DNA of 64,000 nt from Chrysoporthe austroafricana (GCA_001051155.2 JYIP02000003.1:4960001-5024000), one strand, 5' to 3'. Shown: positions 32,137 through 44,311, counted from the first letter of the stretch. The notes: generated from the letters alone by a model not told the origin. Numbers and translations are program-made.

Positions 32137-34342
32137 GGTTGGATTATCACCCAGAGAGTCTGAGAGATGAGAGACGACCGATACCCTTGCTAGCATCATC
32201 CAACGATCATCTCCTCATTTTACGGCGCATGTTTTCTTCCGGTCTATTTTCAGCTGCGGTGGATTTTTTTTGCTATATTCCTGGCTGCGGATTCTTCAAG
32301 TCTTCCTATTTCACTCATCACTCGCACCGAGCAGGGATTGCGTAAGCGACTTAATAACACCAGCACACGGCATACAGCCACGGTTCAGCACGCTTCTCGA
32401 CGTCTGGCATATGGATATATCTTATATGATGCCAATTCACACACGATCTGACGACAGGATGCATCCAACACCAAAAAATTAAAAAATAAGGGAACAAATA
32501 CGGCAAGACGGACCTCGAAATCGGAAGTCGATCGGGACATTTTTCTTCACAGCAGACCTCACATGGGCGACCACTTTATGCCGTACGACACACCCACGGG
32601 GCATGGCTGAATAAGCTTGACAGGATCAGGATGCAGACTCTTTTCTCGAAGGGTTGGATACCCGCGGTTCATCTCTTTTCAGCCACCCTCATAGACGCAT
32701 ACCCGGCAGAGATGACCGTCAACCATGCCCCAATGACAGTTACGCCTCGTTATGACGACACGTCTAGATGGCCTTCTAGATTACTCCTCAGGGATTGGGG
32801 ACAAGGACCCCTGGCTCCAGCAGACACCTAATTCAATTTCGACAAGTACTTGCTGCCTCTCTCCCACACGCCATGTGGTCGACCGGCTCCCCCTCTCACA
32901 ACAGAACTACGGACTCCATCCCGATTCTCAGGCTCGCACAAGTCGGGAAAGTGGGCTTCATCCTATGGAGCGCTTGTATCATTAGCAGATCAACCCCCCC
33001 GTCCCCCAAGACAGACTTAAGCTTGCCACAGCAACGAGATAATGGACATCCCATACCGGTCACTGCACTTCAATGACATCCATCTTTTTTTTTTTTTTTG
33101 GGCTGCCCCTTGTACTATCCTTATGACATTCATTTACCATCTTTAATGGATCTTTCTTCCTGCAATTGAAGCACGATCGAGGTGAATGAGCAGCCCGCTG
33201 TCGTCTTTCTCCCGCTCCGGTCCTCGGGTGACGGGGTCTCGTCTTGCCGTGCTGGATGGCGCCTATCGAGTATTAAGACAGTATCTTTGCATCAACGGCG
33301 GATCTCACTGTGGTCAGCTGGATCTACAGTGATCGAACCCTGGAGGTCCGCTCAATGGAGACACCGAGCGAGTTGCCAAACGTGGGTAAATCAAGATCAG
33401 GTTTAGAGAAACGAGGGCGAGACGCAGGGAGACACGGAAAATGCGAGAAGATTGAGGATCAGAGTGACTCTGGCTTGCGGAGCGCGGAATGGCCCCGATG
33501 ATACGGATTCTCCGGCGTGATAGGGTGGGCTACGAACGGCGAGATCAGGTGAAAACAGAGACTGGTGGATGGATGGGCGAGGCTCGTGTTTACCAAACAG
33601 GCCCGCACGAGGTTCATGCTTGCCACCGACGGCTCGGTCACCTTGATAGGCACTTAATGGTGACGGATCGAGAGGAGTATGGGTGGGAAGGGAACGGACG
33701 GGACGGTTTTGAATTGGTCAAGGCGGCGAGTGGATCGGCAGCAAGCAAGCAAGCAGTGACACAGCAGAAGCATAGCGTACCAACCAACTGCGGCGTCGGG
33801 TTGAAATTGATTTTGATTGCGAAGCAACTCCGGACTTCTTGGTCCCGCACCGCCGAAGCACGTGTGTTGTTGAGAGAACGGGTGGGCTGCCCTGTGGACC
33901 TCGAGCTGGGTCACATGCTGATCCTGCCTGGTGTCTCGAGCCCTAGTCAGCCTGTGCAATGATTGCACTGCAGACGTTCTCTGTGAATGCTGAAGAAATT
34001 GGTGTTGGTGATTGGTGTCCAGGTGTTAGGTGTTTTTGTCGTCTTTCTTGCCCTCTGGGGAACAATGGCTTTCTAAGCAACGATTTGAATGGAACGTGCG
34101 TTGCTCCCGACGCTCGTTGGCTCTGGAGTACAAGGCCCTTCTTTTTACCTGACAATGGCGATTCTGTAGCAATAAGCACTGACGGGCCACAGGCATGGAG
34201 ACTGCGAGTCTTCATATATGTCTCATAGGATGGCACCTGAGATCGGGATGCAGTCTTCCTATTTTTATCCCCATCTCTGGTCAGCGAATACCTTCTCAAT
34301 CCCAACAAGTACTTCCCACAGGCCGATCTTGATACCAACAAC
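32137..34342. other. Intergenic region, no gene supported
   Basis: About 2.2 kb. The first few hundred bases are probably the 3' UTR of the RRM/R3H gene. A poly(T) run of 15 lies near 33086. Short open frames have no coding character. The 150 bp before 34343 should contain the promoter of the next gene. Confidence 0.4.
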
Positions 34343-35140
34343 ATGCCTATCGTCGTACGCACTAACGAGGCGAAAGCGAGCGCGGTGGGTGGTGAGCCCC
34401 TGGTGGCCCACCAAACCGCCGACTCGCCCACCATCGTCGTCGCAGTGGTGGGATCCTACGATTCCGCCCTAGATGGTCATGCTAAGACAGCTCTCTCCGA
34501 CAAGTTCCTCGCCCTCCTCTCGACAGACAATACCTTTCCCGGGCAGCCTGAGCACAGCGAAGCAGACAGGGACTTCGCCCAGCAGACACAGGCGGAGGGG
34601 GCCGAGACAGCCGAGCCGTCCTGGGAGCACCTGTGCTGCCCGGGCCTCCTGAGCGAGCACGCCACCGTCCGGGACCGCTTCACTGGGCCGGCCGGAGCGC
34701 AGTACTACTGCGACCTCAAGGACTGCCCGCACGCGCCCGCGCCGCCGACGTTCCCGGGGACCGAGGACTGGGACTTCGCGTCCGGCGCGGCCAGCTTCGA
34801 CCGCGCCCAGCGCGCAGGCCTGCAGCCGGCCGGCGACGAGGCGCAGCTGGCCCCGGGCACCACGGCCTCGGCGCAGGCCCTGCGCGCCCTGGGTGACCTC
34901 GTCCGGGCCGCGGCCGCGGCGGGCCTGCGGGACCCGGTCGTGGGCATCTCGGTCGTCGCCGCCTCGAAGGGCCCCGAGTCGCAGAAGCTCCGAGAGCTGG
35001 TACACCACGTCGCGGACGAGATTGGCGACTGGCCGTGGGGCCCGCAGGTGCACTGCAGGCGGCTGGTGCCGCGCGGCGCGCGGAGCCTTATGGTCCTCGG
35101 GCCCGAGCACGATAAGCCCTTCGGGGTCCTGGACACCTGA
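34343..35140 (+). CDS. Hypothetical protein, 265 aa, single exon
   Basis: An open frame with strongly GC-rich third positions from ATG 34343 to the stop at 35140. The start context ACAACATGCC is good. The N-terminal part contains PTIVVAVVGSYDSAL. A Cys-bearing middle follows (EHLCCPGLLSEH, then QYYCDLKDCPHAP). The C-terminal half, about 180-265, is alternating helical and hydrophobic (ALRALGDLVRAAAAAGLRD, then VVGISVVAASKGPESQKLRE, and RSLMVLGPEHDKPFGVLDT). No signal peptide or membrane helix. I do not recognise the family; codon use and length suggest a real gene. Confidence 0.7.
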   Translation: MPIVVRTNEAKASAVGGEPLVAHQTADSPTIVVAVVGSYDSALDGHAKTALSDKFLALLSTDNTFPGQPEHSEADRDFAQQTQAEGAETAEPSWEHLCCPGLLSEHATVRDRFTGPAGAQYYCDLKDCPHAPAPPTFPGTEDWDFASGAASFDRAQRAGLQPAGDEAQLAPGTTASAQALRALGDLVRAAAAAGLRDPVVGISVVAASKGPESQKLRELVHHVADEIGDWPWGPQVHCRRLVPRGARSLMVLGPEHDKPFGVLDT

Positions 35141-36470
35141 GAGCGCGCGCCGCGGCTCGTCACAGGCGTCGTGGGTATGTTCTGCGAAGGGGGCGCACGT
35201 ATGGGTGGGGAAAAGGATTTTTCTTGTCGCTTTGGGAGGCGAGGGGTGGCTGTGACTGCGATCATTTGTATCTCATGCTGTAGATCGGGGCGAGCCCATG
35301 GTGAATGGTGAGCAGCGTAACATAGCACGGAAAAAAAAAAAAATCAGGCGTACTTTGAGGCTCATCCGAACTCCTAAGGAGAAAATACTTTTGACTGGAA
35401 ACTTTGCGGCATCGGCAGCGATGACCAAAAGATGATCGCTGCGAACGTGATACGCAGGGCGGCTCACGATCGCCCGACAGCCTCGTCTAAGTCCCCGCTT
35501 GGCAAGGATCTTCGGTGGAGTGACCCTGGCGAGTCGTCAGCCTTTCGGTAATTATTAATTCGCTATCAGATGGCAGAATCTGGAGAATCGAGTTGAGAAA
35601 TTCGTGAAGAATATTTTTGTTCATATTGTCTACATAATTAGTGTCCAATTCCCGCTTTTAGTTGACAGGGTATTATTAGTTTCCATGCCTCGATAACACT
35701 TGCTGGTGTGGCCGCTGCATGCTGTTCTTCGACTATTTATTAGTGGCACCAGACTCCATCCATGTGCGATGGCTCATACACCGCTTGCTGTTGAAACAAA
35801 GCTCTTGCTCATGCCCCCAGCATGCATGCTGACATGGTCCCACTTGTTCTCTATGTTGCCTCCCCGTGACTCGGCGCGGACTTGGTTTTTACGCCTCATC
35901 TCAGCTGGCATGAACATTCCTTCCACGTCACTGGGCGTGGGATAATTGGTCAGATATCCCGTTTACCGGAAGACTGAGCCAATCTTAATTCCTCAGCTAT
36001 AGCATTTAATTCTTTTGACACATAGCCAGATATCACCTTCCCTCCAGTGCGAAAATCACTTGGGCTTCAATCAATGTGAGATGGAATCAGCGGGTTTGGT
36101 TTAGATCAAACATAACAATGCCGTGAATAACCCAACCTCTATTAGGATCGTCTAAATTTCCGAAGTACGCCTGATTTTGATCTCACATTGTGATTGTTCA
36201 CATCACCTTCTACTCGCTCCACACGTAGTAGGTCGGCTTGTTTGACATCAATTGTGCCTCCAGGAGCCCCCAATCTCTTAAAAGAACCGTGCGCGGCGAA
36301 AATTCCATCTTTACAACCACCGAGTTCGCCTCAGAAATTCGGTCCTAACTTGGAACAAATCTTCTCGAAAAGCTTCCATATCTCCCAGAAGCACCTCTTC
36401 CCCGATCCCTCACAACGAGAGTATCTTCACCTTTCCCTCAGAACCCAAAGATTCTCGTCCTTCTCAAGAT
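35141..36470. other. AT-rich intergenic region
   Basis: About 1.3 kb, with a clear drop in GC content after 35560. No gene is seen. The segment 36190-36470 may be leader of the gene that follows. Confidence 0.35.
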
Positions 36471-37185
36471 ATGCCGAATCGTCCGTCAACAGCCATACAA
36501 ATCAACTTCCATCCAGAGATAGTCCACAAGTCCTCAGATCCGCAGCAACTAGCCGCCTCTACCCTCAAAAGTAGCGGAGGCCTGCATACGCTGCAGGCTG
36601 ATCACCATCCACAAAGCTTTGGTCGCCAGTCCCGAGATCAACAAGGACACTGTCTACTTCCAACCTTTCTGGCTGATCACTATTTACCAGGCTATCCCAA
36701 AAGCCACTGAAGGGCTCCCGTAAGCACCCAAGGGTGTGAGCTCTATTTTTAACAGCGCTTTGACCAGCTACGCAGAAGAATGCTGATATATTTGAGTTAT
36801 AGCGGAGACGCTCTTCCAAACAAAACAGAGGAAAGAAAAGGAGACAAAGAGAGAGTGAAAGGCAGACATCACGATGCAGCCTACGCACAATTGGTGAGTG
36901 AGCTCCTTTATATTGTGATGACTCGTTGAGGGTATTTGAGGAAGCTAGTGTTAATATGAATATCACCTCCCAAGTCCCTTTTGCAAGCTCCATGGCAACC
37001 TCCATCGCTGCCTGGCCAAGGGACACATCCAGGAGTGTCCCAAGCATGGCTTCCACTCGATCCTGAACGGATGCTACCATTGTGTCCGAGAGGCCCGAGC
37101 AGAGCTGCGAGGCGGTAGGCCTGGCAATGCGATCGGCGACAGCAAGGAGAAAGGCAGCAGAAACGAACAGGGCAAGAAGAAGTAG
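36471..37185 (+). pseudogene. Hidden three-exon gene of unknown function with a single-base frameshift
   Basis: No long frame marks this gene, but its pieces fit together. Exon 1 starts at ATG 36471 (MPNRPSTAIQINFHPEIVHK) and is open to about 36566. After the AAAA run at 36567-36570 the coherent reading moves by one base, giving KVAEACIRCRLITIHKALVA and ending in PKATEGLP at 36719. Intron 1 is 36720-36778 (GTAAGC...AAG), exon 2 is 36779-36893 (LIYLSYSGDALPNKTEERK), intron 2 is 36894-36987 (GTGAGT...CAAG) and exon 3 is 36988-37185. Exon 3 contains HRCLAKGHIQECPKHGFH and NGCYHCVREARAELR, a Cys/His pattern typical of a small zinc-binding module, and ends in a Lys-rich tail. With one A removed all phases close at about 186 aa. 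It is either a recent pseudogene or a homopolymer sequencing error. Function unknown. Confidence 0.55.
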
Positions 37186-37962
37186 GGCGTGAACTAGTAC
37201 GGAGTTTCGTTTACGCCGACACCGTGCCTCCTGAATTCAGACCTTGATCACCTACTCTTCCTTTCACGCCGCCGCTCTTGGCGTGTCTCGTCGCGCCGTC
37301 GCAGGTGCGTCGGATAGAGGACCAACAGGGTGAGCACAAGACTTCGTACGAGTCGGACTAACATGCCTTTTCTTTCACATTATCATGCGTCGGGAATTGG
37401 GCAAGAGACCAAGGAAGAGGTAGATCGGTATGTGCTACACCCGTCAGCCAGAATCGTTCTGCAACCCACGTGAATATGACGATGGTTAATTCTAGCGACC
37501 GGCCCCAACTGTATTTGCAATGACGAAAGCCTGGTATCCGTTGCACTCACCGTGTGACTAGCTAGTATTTTGCCTCTAGGTATTTGGTGGGACAGTCCTA
37601 TTTTAATGGCACGTTAATTCATTCAGCGACGTTGTCTGCCAAGAATCATGAGGTGAATCGGCCAGGCTTAGAGCCAGCGGGTATAGTCCTAAATTTCACA
37701 TAACCATGGAACCTTTCTAACTCCAATGAAGCAAGCCACGTGAGGAGCATTCGTAGGTAACGGTGTATTGTTATAGCTCGCAGGACGATGTTAGAGAAGT
37801 CCCTGCCGACCAAGGCCATCAAGAGTAAATTGAAACCGTATATTATCCGTCTTCTCACGAGACCAGGTCGTTGAATGTCCTCTCTAACACGTTGTATATA
37901 CATGACACATATCGCCCCGATATTACTATCCTCGGGTCGTGCGAGTTGATTATCGCATTCAT
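37186..37962. other. Intergenic region
   Basis: About 780 bp between the gene ending at 37185 and the 3' end of the small secreted protein gene. No gene is seen. Confidence 0.35.
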
Positions 37963-38354
37963 CTAAAGACCACCAAGTAGAGCCGCCAAACCGCCAGCGC
38001 CGGCGCCTGCGCCTAGGTCACGTTAGTGAGCCTGTCCTATTTCTTCTCCTCTGAGAGGACAGCATCGGATCCGACTTACCACCAGCAGCATCTGCGGCAC
38101 CACTGCTCTTGGCAGCATCTGCGCCCGTGGCCGCGTCGGCGCCCGCTCCAGCACCGGCAGCACCGCCCAATAGAGCGGCCAGACCTCCAGCGGCACCCTT
38201 AGCACCGCCGGTCTTTCCCTGGTGGTGGGGGGAAGCTGAGACGGCGCCCAGGGCAATGAGGCCCTGCATCTGTTGTCAGAGGGCTGGTCCACACAATAAG
38301 TGTGCATCAGAAGGGTCCCCGACTTACAAGGAAGAGAGACTTGATCGAGACCAT
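37963..38354 (-). CDS. Small secreted Gly/Ala-rich protein, three exons, 88 aa
   Basis: Exon 1 is 38354-38328 (9 codons), intron 38327-38270 (GTAAGT...ACAG), exon 2 is 38269-38080, intron 38079-38013 (GTAAGT...CTAG) and exon 3 is 38012-37963. The very short first exon supplies MVSIKSLFL, which joins to MQGLIALGAVSA to make a standard signal peptide of about 21 residues. The mature part is Gly/Ala-rich: HHQGKTGGAKGAAGGLAALL, then alternating Ala/Gly with Asp and Thr (GADAATGADAAKSSGAADAA), and the last exon closes with GLAALLGGL. The element GGLAALLGG thus occurs near both ends. There are no cysteines, so it is not a typical Cys-rich effector. It might be a wall or surface protein. All three splice phases agree and the end coincides with a TAG. 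Confidence 0.75.
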
Positions 38355-40715
38355 AATGACTGATTTTTTGGAGTTTGCTGTCCGGCAGCTGGGAGCAAGG
38401 AAATGCTATATTAATGTATTTAAGAAAAGAAAGAGAATGCAAGTTACAAAGTACAGGTTGGATGGTGTAGTGGATGAATAACAATGTTGATAAGATCTTG
38501 GCGAGAAAGACGGACATTTTATACGTCGTGGAGGCCCAACGACTCGTCCGTGTGATTGTCTGCGAACTGGTGATGTGCGATCTTCTGCCCATCTCCCGCA
38601 CCGGGACGAAGATTAAGCGTCGTGGTGAAACGAGGCTAGACCATTAGATGAGATACTGTAAATATCGGACAGCCAGCAATGCCACAAGTCTCAACACCAG
38701 TCACGGTGAAGCCGATTGCAGAGGGTGCAGCAGCACCAGTGGCCGAGTTCCGAATGATGATGGTGGTGGCTGTTTCAATGTTGACTTCAGTTGGCAGTGA
38801 TTGACACTTTCGTCTGATTTAGCACGGTGTGCCCTTGAAACCCCCAACCTTAGTTTCGCGCTCTAACTCGGCACCCTACCAACGTATTCGGCTCTTGAGC
38901 CAAGCTTGAGACAAGCCTTTAAACCACAACACCAGACGGTCGGGAGCCGAGAACCGCTGCAGCGCCGCTTGTAGGTTCCTGCGCCTCGCGCTAAAAGATG
39001 CTGTATTGCGACTGGTCAAGGCGGCAACATTGAAGTACAAGTTGATGTCACATGCCGTGTTTCGTCCTAACCACACGTGTTGAGCCATTCAGATTGGACG
39101 GCCGGGAGGCCATAAATCAATATTGGGACAGCTACACGGTAGGTTTCGCCTTACCATTCTTCCAACGCGATCAGCCTGAACCTAATCACTAAATGAGTGT
39201 CACTCGTATCGCCTGTTCTCTAGCTGCGTCTGGAGCCTGCGTTTTACTTTTCTCGGTCACATCTTCTGCGAGACCAGCCAACTTCCTGGATGTTCATTTC
39301 CCAGTATCAGAATGGACATGGTGATCTTGGTGGCGTTGATCAAATGAACAGCTTATTTGAGATACTAGGTTACAGACTTGGGATCACTGTGGGCATTCAA
39401 TTCCCGGAGATGGAATATGCCGAATCCTCGTACCAACTCTGATGCTAGAGTTCTCGATTGCGGACAAGATCCCTCGCCTATCATTTTTTTTTTTTCTCCT
39501 TCTCTCTGCGCTTCGCGGAAACGAAGGGGCGCGAGTGTTCAATTCAGGCCCAGAAGTCAAAGACATCGACGATCTTCGACTCTTCAACCCCTATGTTCTG
39601 TCCGTCATAGTCACTTCTTGTGGGAGTAGTATAGACGGTCGGTAAGGACATATTGCGACGTTCATTTTCGTGCCGCGACATGAAGTCAAACCTATTCTTT
39701 TGGTACTTCCTGGTTTGTTTTCAGGTACTTCCCATCAATTATTTTATTTCACTATTATTAATGAAGGATATCTTCATATCTTTCAGAACAATTATAGATG
39801 ATTCGATTCAGGTTTGGTATTCTTGGCAAGCATTGAGATGATTACAGAAGGGACGAATCTGGATTCCAACGATGCCCTGACCAATGAAGGCTCACAATAG
39901 CACTCGTCTCAGCTCAAATTCGACTCTGGGGGAAGCCTTGAGATAGAAGTGGGTCTACCAAACCTTCAAAGCACAGCTTGCTTGTAATAGAGCTCCGATC
40001 AAAGTGGTCCCTTGGACTGAGTCTTGAAGTGCTATACTTGCAATTTTGTGCTTTGTGAAGGATAATCGAATGCTATCACGAGGGAAAAAAAAGAGATGTG
40101 CTCTGTCCTAGTACATCTGTCGGTGTTGGACGGATCATACAGGTAAAGGCTACTCATTGATAGAAAATCACCCAAGATTCTTGCAGATTGACTTTCGAAA
40201 GACTGTACGCAAGTTTTCGAAGATGGCGTACGCCTTTTTGGTCCCACGCCCTCCGTGGTGACACCAAGCTGAGTTTTGTCTCTGCCACTCTGTGTCGTCG
40301 AAAGCTCACAGCTGCTCCTCTGAATAGGCATTAGTCCTGCCACTGAGCCAGTGAGTCACCTCAATGCGGGAAGTGTGCCTGTGAGCCAGTGTCGTGAGTG
40401 ACTGGGAAGCGCAGTTGCCGTTCGCCAATGCCCAGCAGCGACGAGGGCTTGACGGCAAGGGCCTTATTTTGTTTCTCTTCTATTGAGCTAGTACCCCAGA
40501 GACAAGAACCGCACAGCAAGTGCTCTGTCTCCTTCAAGCTACTTGCAAGACAGGTGCCACTTCGGCAACAGGAATGTCCTACGGCGATACAATACGTTTC
40601 CAAGAAGCCGTCCAGGAAGCTGAGGCACCAACACTACTAGTCGCTTTCCATGTATTGATGGCACGCACATTCCATCTCCACCAACAATAGACATCGAAGA
40701 TCAGCAGTCAAGACA
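38355..40715. other. Intergenic region, no gene supported
   Basis: About 2.4 kb of lower-GC DNA. A minus-strand frame at 40361-40603 shows a few cysteines (HSCCRSGTC) but no start context, signal peptide or splice partner, so I do not call it. The region should include the promoters of the two flanking divergent genes. Confidence 0.35.
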
Positions 40716-42006
40716 ATGTCGCTGGCAGTCCTCCACAACTTCACCTCACCGACGCCAGCCTTATGGCCCACTATGGCTCCAAGAGCAGTAGCGCCTCCAA
40801 ACACTGGTCTGTTCACTATGTCAGCTGCTCTTCCCAATCCTTCATCTGTCGAGAACTACCACTTCTTTGGCTGTTACATCCATGGTGACCCGCTCCAGCA
40901 CGTCTTTACAGATCAACTGGTGCGGTCACAGAATGACATGTCAGCGAGCCTCTGTGCCACCCTGTGTAGTGAGGGTCGATCCCTCATATTTGGCGTCGAG
41001 GCAGGATCCACTTGTCCGTATCCTCCTCTTTTGTGTCGAGTTCTCACTTGCTTGTCCCCTTACATTGTGCTGACAAAAGTCCCCAGGCTACTGTGGCACA
41101 GCTCTCGAAAGCTGCTGGATCTTTGAAACTCTGGCCACTGACTGCAATACCACCTGCAGCGGTAATCCGCTGGAAGTTTGTGGAGGTAACTCTCTTACTC
41201 AAGTTTACATCGCCGACGATGCTGGTAGCAAGAACTTGGACCCTCTTTGCACATTCTCCATGTCCGACATTCCCCCTGGGGTTTCAACAACTAGCATCAT
41301 CTTTGGGACACAGCCTCCACCCACGACCATATCACTTTCCCCACCAGTACAGACCAGCTCGGAGACACCTGGAAGCGATGACCCCAGCTCCAAGTCGAGC
41401 ACGAGTCCAAGTCCTACTTCGACGGAGCCCATGTCACATACCATCTCAGCTAGCACGCCTGTGAGCTCTGATACCGAGTCCTCGGAAACCGTTTCACTCT
41501 CACCAGAAATTATACTGAGCACTACTACGAGGAAAGCCGTTATGTCAGACGAAGCAACAACTTCAGCCATTACCAGTCCTACGCCCAGCATATCGACCAC
41601 ATCGGCTTCAACCAGCTGGGCCTCCTCAGCTTCAGCGAGCAGCTCAGCCGCGGACGGGGGCTCGCACCGGCTACCGGGTCTGTCTGACCCCCAAAATCCA
41701 ACGGCGGCTACAGGAAAGGGCTTGAGTATAGTCGCCATCGCTGGGGCCGCGACCTCGGGAGCTGTTGTCGTGGCGTTGTTAGCGATGGGCGCGTTCTTTC
41801 TGGTCAGAGCGAGGAGGAGCAACGGCGGTGATGACGCCAGCATCACGACCTGGGGCAACTCGGAGAGCGATGCGCCATGGGCGAACCGCAGCACCATGTC
41901 AAATGTATCGGGGAGGGCGGTTCGTGTGTCGTCCAAGTTGTCCGGGCAGAGCGGGGACGACCAGTCAAGTGGTGTTAAACCGCCCTCCGCTGGAGGGAAT
42001 GAGTGA
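40716..42006 (+). CDS. WSC-domain single-pass membrane protein, two exons, 405 aa
   Basis: Exon 1 is 40716-41013, the intron 41014-41086 (GTCCGT...CCAG) and exon 2 is 41087-42006. Splicing joins FGVEAGSTC to YCGTALESC, completing a WSC domain at about residues 48-150: FFGCYIHGDPLQ, then SLCATLCSEGRSLIFGVEAG, and CSGNPLEVCGGNSLTQVYIA. A long Ser/Thr-rich stalk (about 165-305) follows, expected to be O-mannosylated. One membrane helix lies at about 315-345 (SIVAIAGAATSGAVVVALLA), after which comes a basic RARRS stop-transfer and a short cytoplasmic tail. This is the layout of WSC/Mid2-like cell-wall integrity sensors. Oddly, no signal peptide is visible ahead of the WSC domain; a missed upstream exon is the simplest explanation. 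The GTCCGT donor is unusual but the junction is convincing. Confidence 0.85.
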
Positions 42007-42409
42007 ATAGATTCTAGTTTGGGCTGAGGAGTCTGAGACCAGACAAGTAATGAAATTGCGCTGTTTTTCTCAGATGTTTATCGTGGAATTTCCACGACAA
42101 AAGTAAGCTTCACGTAAGAAGGTCACGTTGTCCTGACATGAGGAGCATGATTGACTAGAACAAGGCAACGGTTGGAAGACGATAGGACCGAAAATGCAGC
42201 GGTATTATTCCTAACATGCCAGCTGCTTTATTCTACCCACGACTTTCTTTTCTTTGACTCGACATATGCAGTGACTGCCGAGTCAACCATCCGCTATGAA
42301 GTTGTGTAGAAGATTAAGTAGGGTATTAATGCTCGTGAGCTGGTGCAGGTGCTTGCATCTAACCATCTAAAAGCTACGTGTGCAGCAAGGATGCGCCAAT
42401 CGATGGCGG
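42007..42409. other. Convergent 3' region
   Basis: About 400 bp between the stop of the WSC gene and the stop of the esterase gene. It holds both terminators; nothing else is seen. Confidence 0.4.
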
Positions 42410-44184
42410 CTAGTTTCTCAGTGTGTACCCCTTGTTCAGGAGGAACTCACACTGCACCCTAGCATCCGGATCTCTTGTTGTGTTGATCCCACCGTACGTG
42501 ATATCAAGCACCTCGAACCCAACGCTCTCGCCGTTCGCAGCAGTCCCCGCGCCGCCGCTCATATAGCTGGGCCAGAACGGCGCACCCGCCACCCTCAGCG
42601 GGTTTGGATCCATGGTCGAAGCGAACGAGATCCAATAGCTCGACATGATGGCCGCCAGCGTCTGGTTGTTTGCCGACGGCCAGTTGATGTACTCGTTGGC
42701 CAAGAACGCCTCCGTGGCGCCGTGAACCTCGTCTCCAGCATCAAACACCAGCTTGAAGACCGCGGAGGAGTTATAAAGCTCATCCACGGCGGAGGTCGCC
42801 ATCTGATAGGTGGGGCCTGCGGTGTCCGTCAGCTTGAACCGGACTCGCTAGCGGAGATCTGGTGGGAAGTACTCACAAACGATGATGAAATCACCATACC
42901 AGCTCTGGCGCTGGAAAAGCGTCGAGTTATAGGCTGAACGTGGGTACAGCTCATACAGACGGGAGAAGAACGCAGGGCCGGCGCTCGGGAAGAGGTACTC
43001 AGCCTACCACCCAAGGTCAGTTTAAAGCTCACCTTCGATGCGCACTTGTGATAACAGTTGACACTCACATCCGTCGTCTCCTCCACCTGATTCGTCTGGC
43101 TGGAATTCGAGAATATATACCCCTCGTAGCCATCCCGGTCCACCATCAGCGGCACCTTGTAAAACTCACCCTTCTTAAAGGCAACATCAGGCAGATCACG
43201 CAGAAACTCTCCATCAACCACCGGCCCGAACCAGAACGTCCCGTACCCATATCCAGTGCCCGGGTACGAGTTGTTGAAGTCCGCCTGCCCGACCCTCGTC
43301 AGATCAGACGTGCTCAGCTCCCGCAGGCAGTTGATGTCCCCACAGTCCGCCGCGTTCAGCGCCATCCGATACTGCAGCTCCTGGGTGCTCTTGTTTAGGA
43401 GGGGCTGCCACCACGGATACTCGGCAATCGCCGCCCTGAACGGCGGCACGCCGAACCCACCGCCTGCCATCAGCTGGTAGGTGACGCTGCCTCCCCCGGC
43501 CGACCCGCCCCAGATCGTGACCTTGTTCGGGTCGCCGCCGAACGCGCGGATGTGCCGCTGGATCCAGTCTAGGGCGAGGCGCTGGTCGTAGAGGCCCGCG
43601 TTCTGGACGCCGTTCTCCGCGACGTCGGACCCGGCTAGGAAGCCGAAGATGCCCAGGCGGTACTGGATGGCGACGTAGATGAGGCCGCCGTCCGACGCGT
43701 GCACCATCGCATCGCCGGGGTAGCTGAGGGCGTCCCCCGTGGTGTACCCGCCTCCGTGGATCTGCACCATCACAGGCAGGCCACCCGTGATGTTCTTCTT
43801 GCTGGCCGGCACCAGGACGTCGGCGATGAGGCAGTCCTCGCTCTGGCCCTGCGGCGTGTTTGTGCCCCCGGACTCTACCTCATATGCGTAGATCCATGAC
43901 GGATACCCCTGAATGCATGCTGGCGCCTGCGTGGTGGCCTGGATGGTCTGCCCGGTGTAGTTGGACGAGGACTCGATCGGGATGGGCTTCTGCCACCTGT
44001 GTGCGCCTGTGGGAGGCTGCGCGTAGGGCAGGCCGCGGTAGTAGTTTATGCCAGCGGTCTTGTTGGTATACCCGGCATATTTCACGTAGCCTAGGTCGAT
44101 GATTGGGACCGAGGCGTTGGACTGGGCTGCCGCGGGTCCCAGGACAAGGCTTATGGCCAAGGGGAGGACGGAGGAGAACCTCAT
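42410..44184 (-). CDS. Secreted type-B carboxylesterase/lipase, three exons, 549 aa
   Basis: Exon 1 is 44184-43069, intron 43068-43004 (GTGAGT...GTAG), exon 2 is 43003-42877, intron 42876-42817 (GTGAGT...GCAG) and exon 3 is 42816-42410. The signal peptide is MRFSSVLPLAISLVLGPAAA. Family marks appear in order: NYYRGLPYAQPPTGAHRW (about 47-64), EDCLIADVLVP (116-126), the oxyanion loop QIHGGGY (141-147), the nucleophile region IWGGSAGGGS with Ser-228, and EGY in the acid region near 350. The catalytic His region is in exon 3 (GDEVHGATEAFL). The nucleophile motif has Gly where many members have Glu (GGSAG rather than GESAG). Several Asn-X-Ser/Thr sites fit secretion. The substrate is not predictable; plant or lipid esters are likely. 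It is divergent from a GH5 cellulase gene 1.8 kb away. Confidence 0.93.
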
Positions 44185-44311
44185 CGTGATACGTGATGCG
44201 GGTGCAAGTAGTAATTAGGGCCTGAGGGCGCAAGTCCAGAGGATGCGCCGGCACAAGGAAACCAAGCAAGCGCCGCTCGGGAGGAGGAGGTCATCATGGT
44301 CCACCCATCAT

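Noticed and set aside
33310..33345. GGTTCGATC on the minus strand as a tRNA T-loop
   Set aside because: The flanking bases do not form a T stem and no matching acceptor or anticodon arm is found.
33489..33962. 157-residue frame on the plus strand
   Set aside because: No conserved motif, mixed composition and no start context; region otherwise looks non-coding.
36565..37080. 171-residue minus-strand frame with hydrophobic segments, possible membrane protein
   Set aside because: The plus strand here gives spliced exons with a Cys/His module and consistent phases; the hydrophobic minus frame is their complement.
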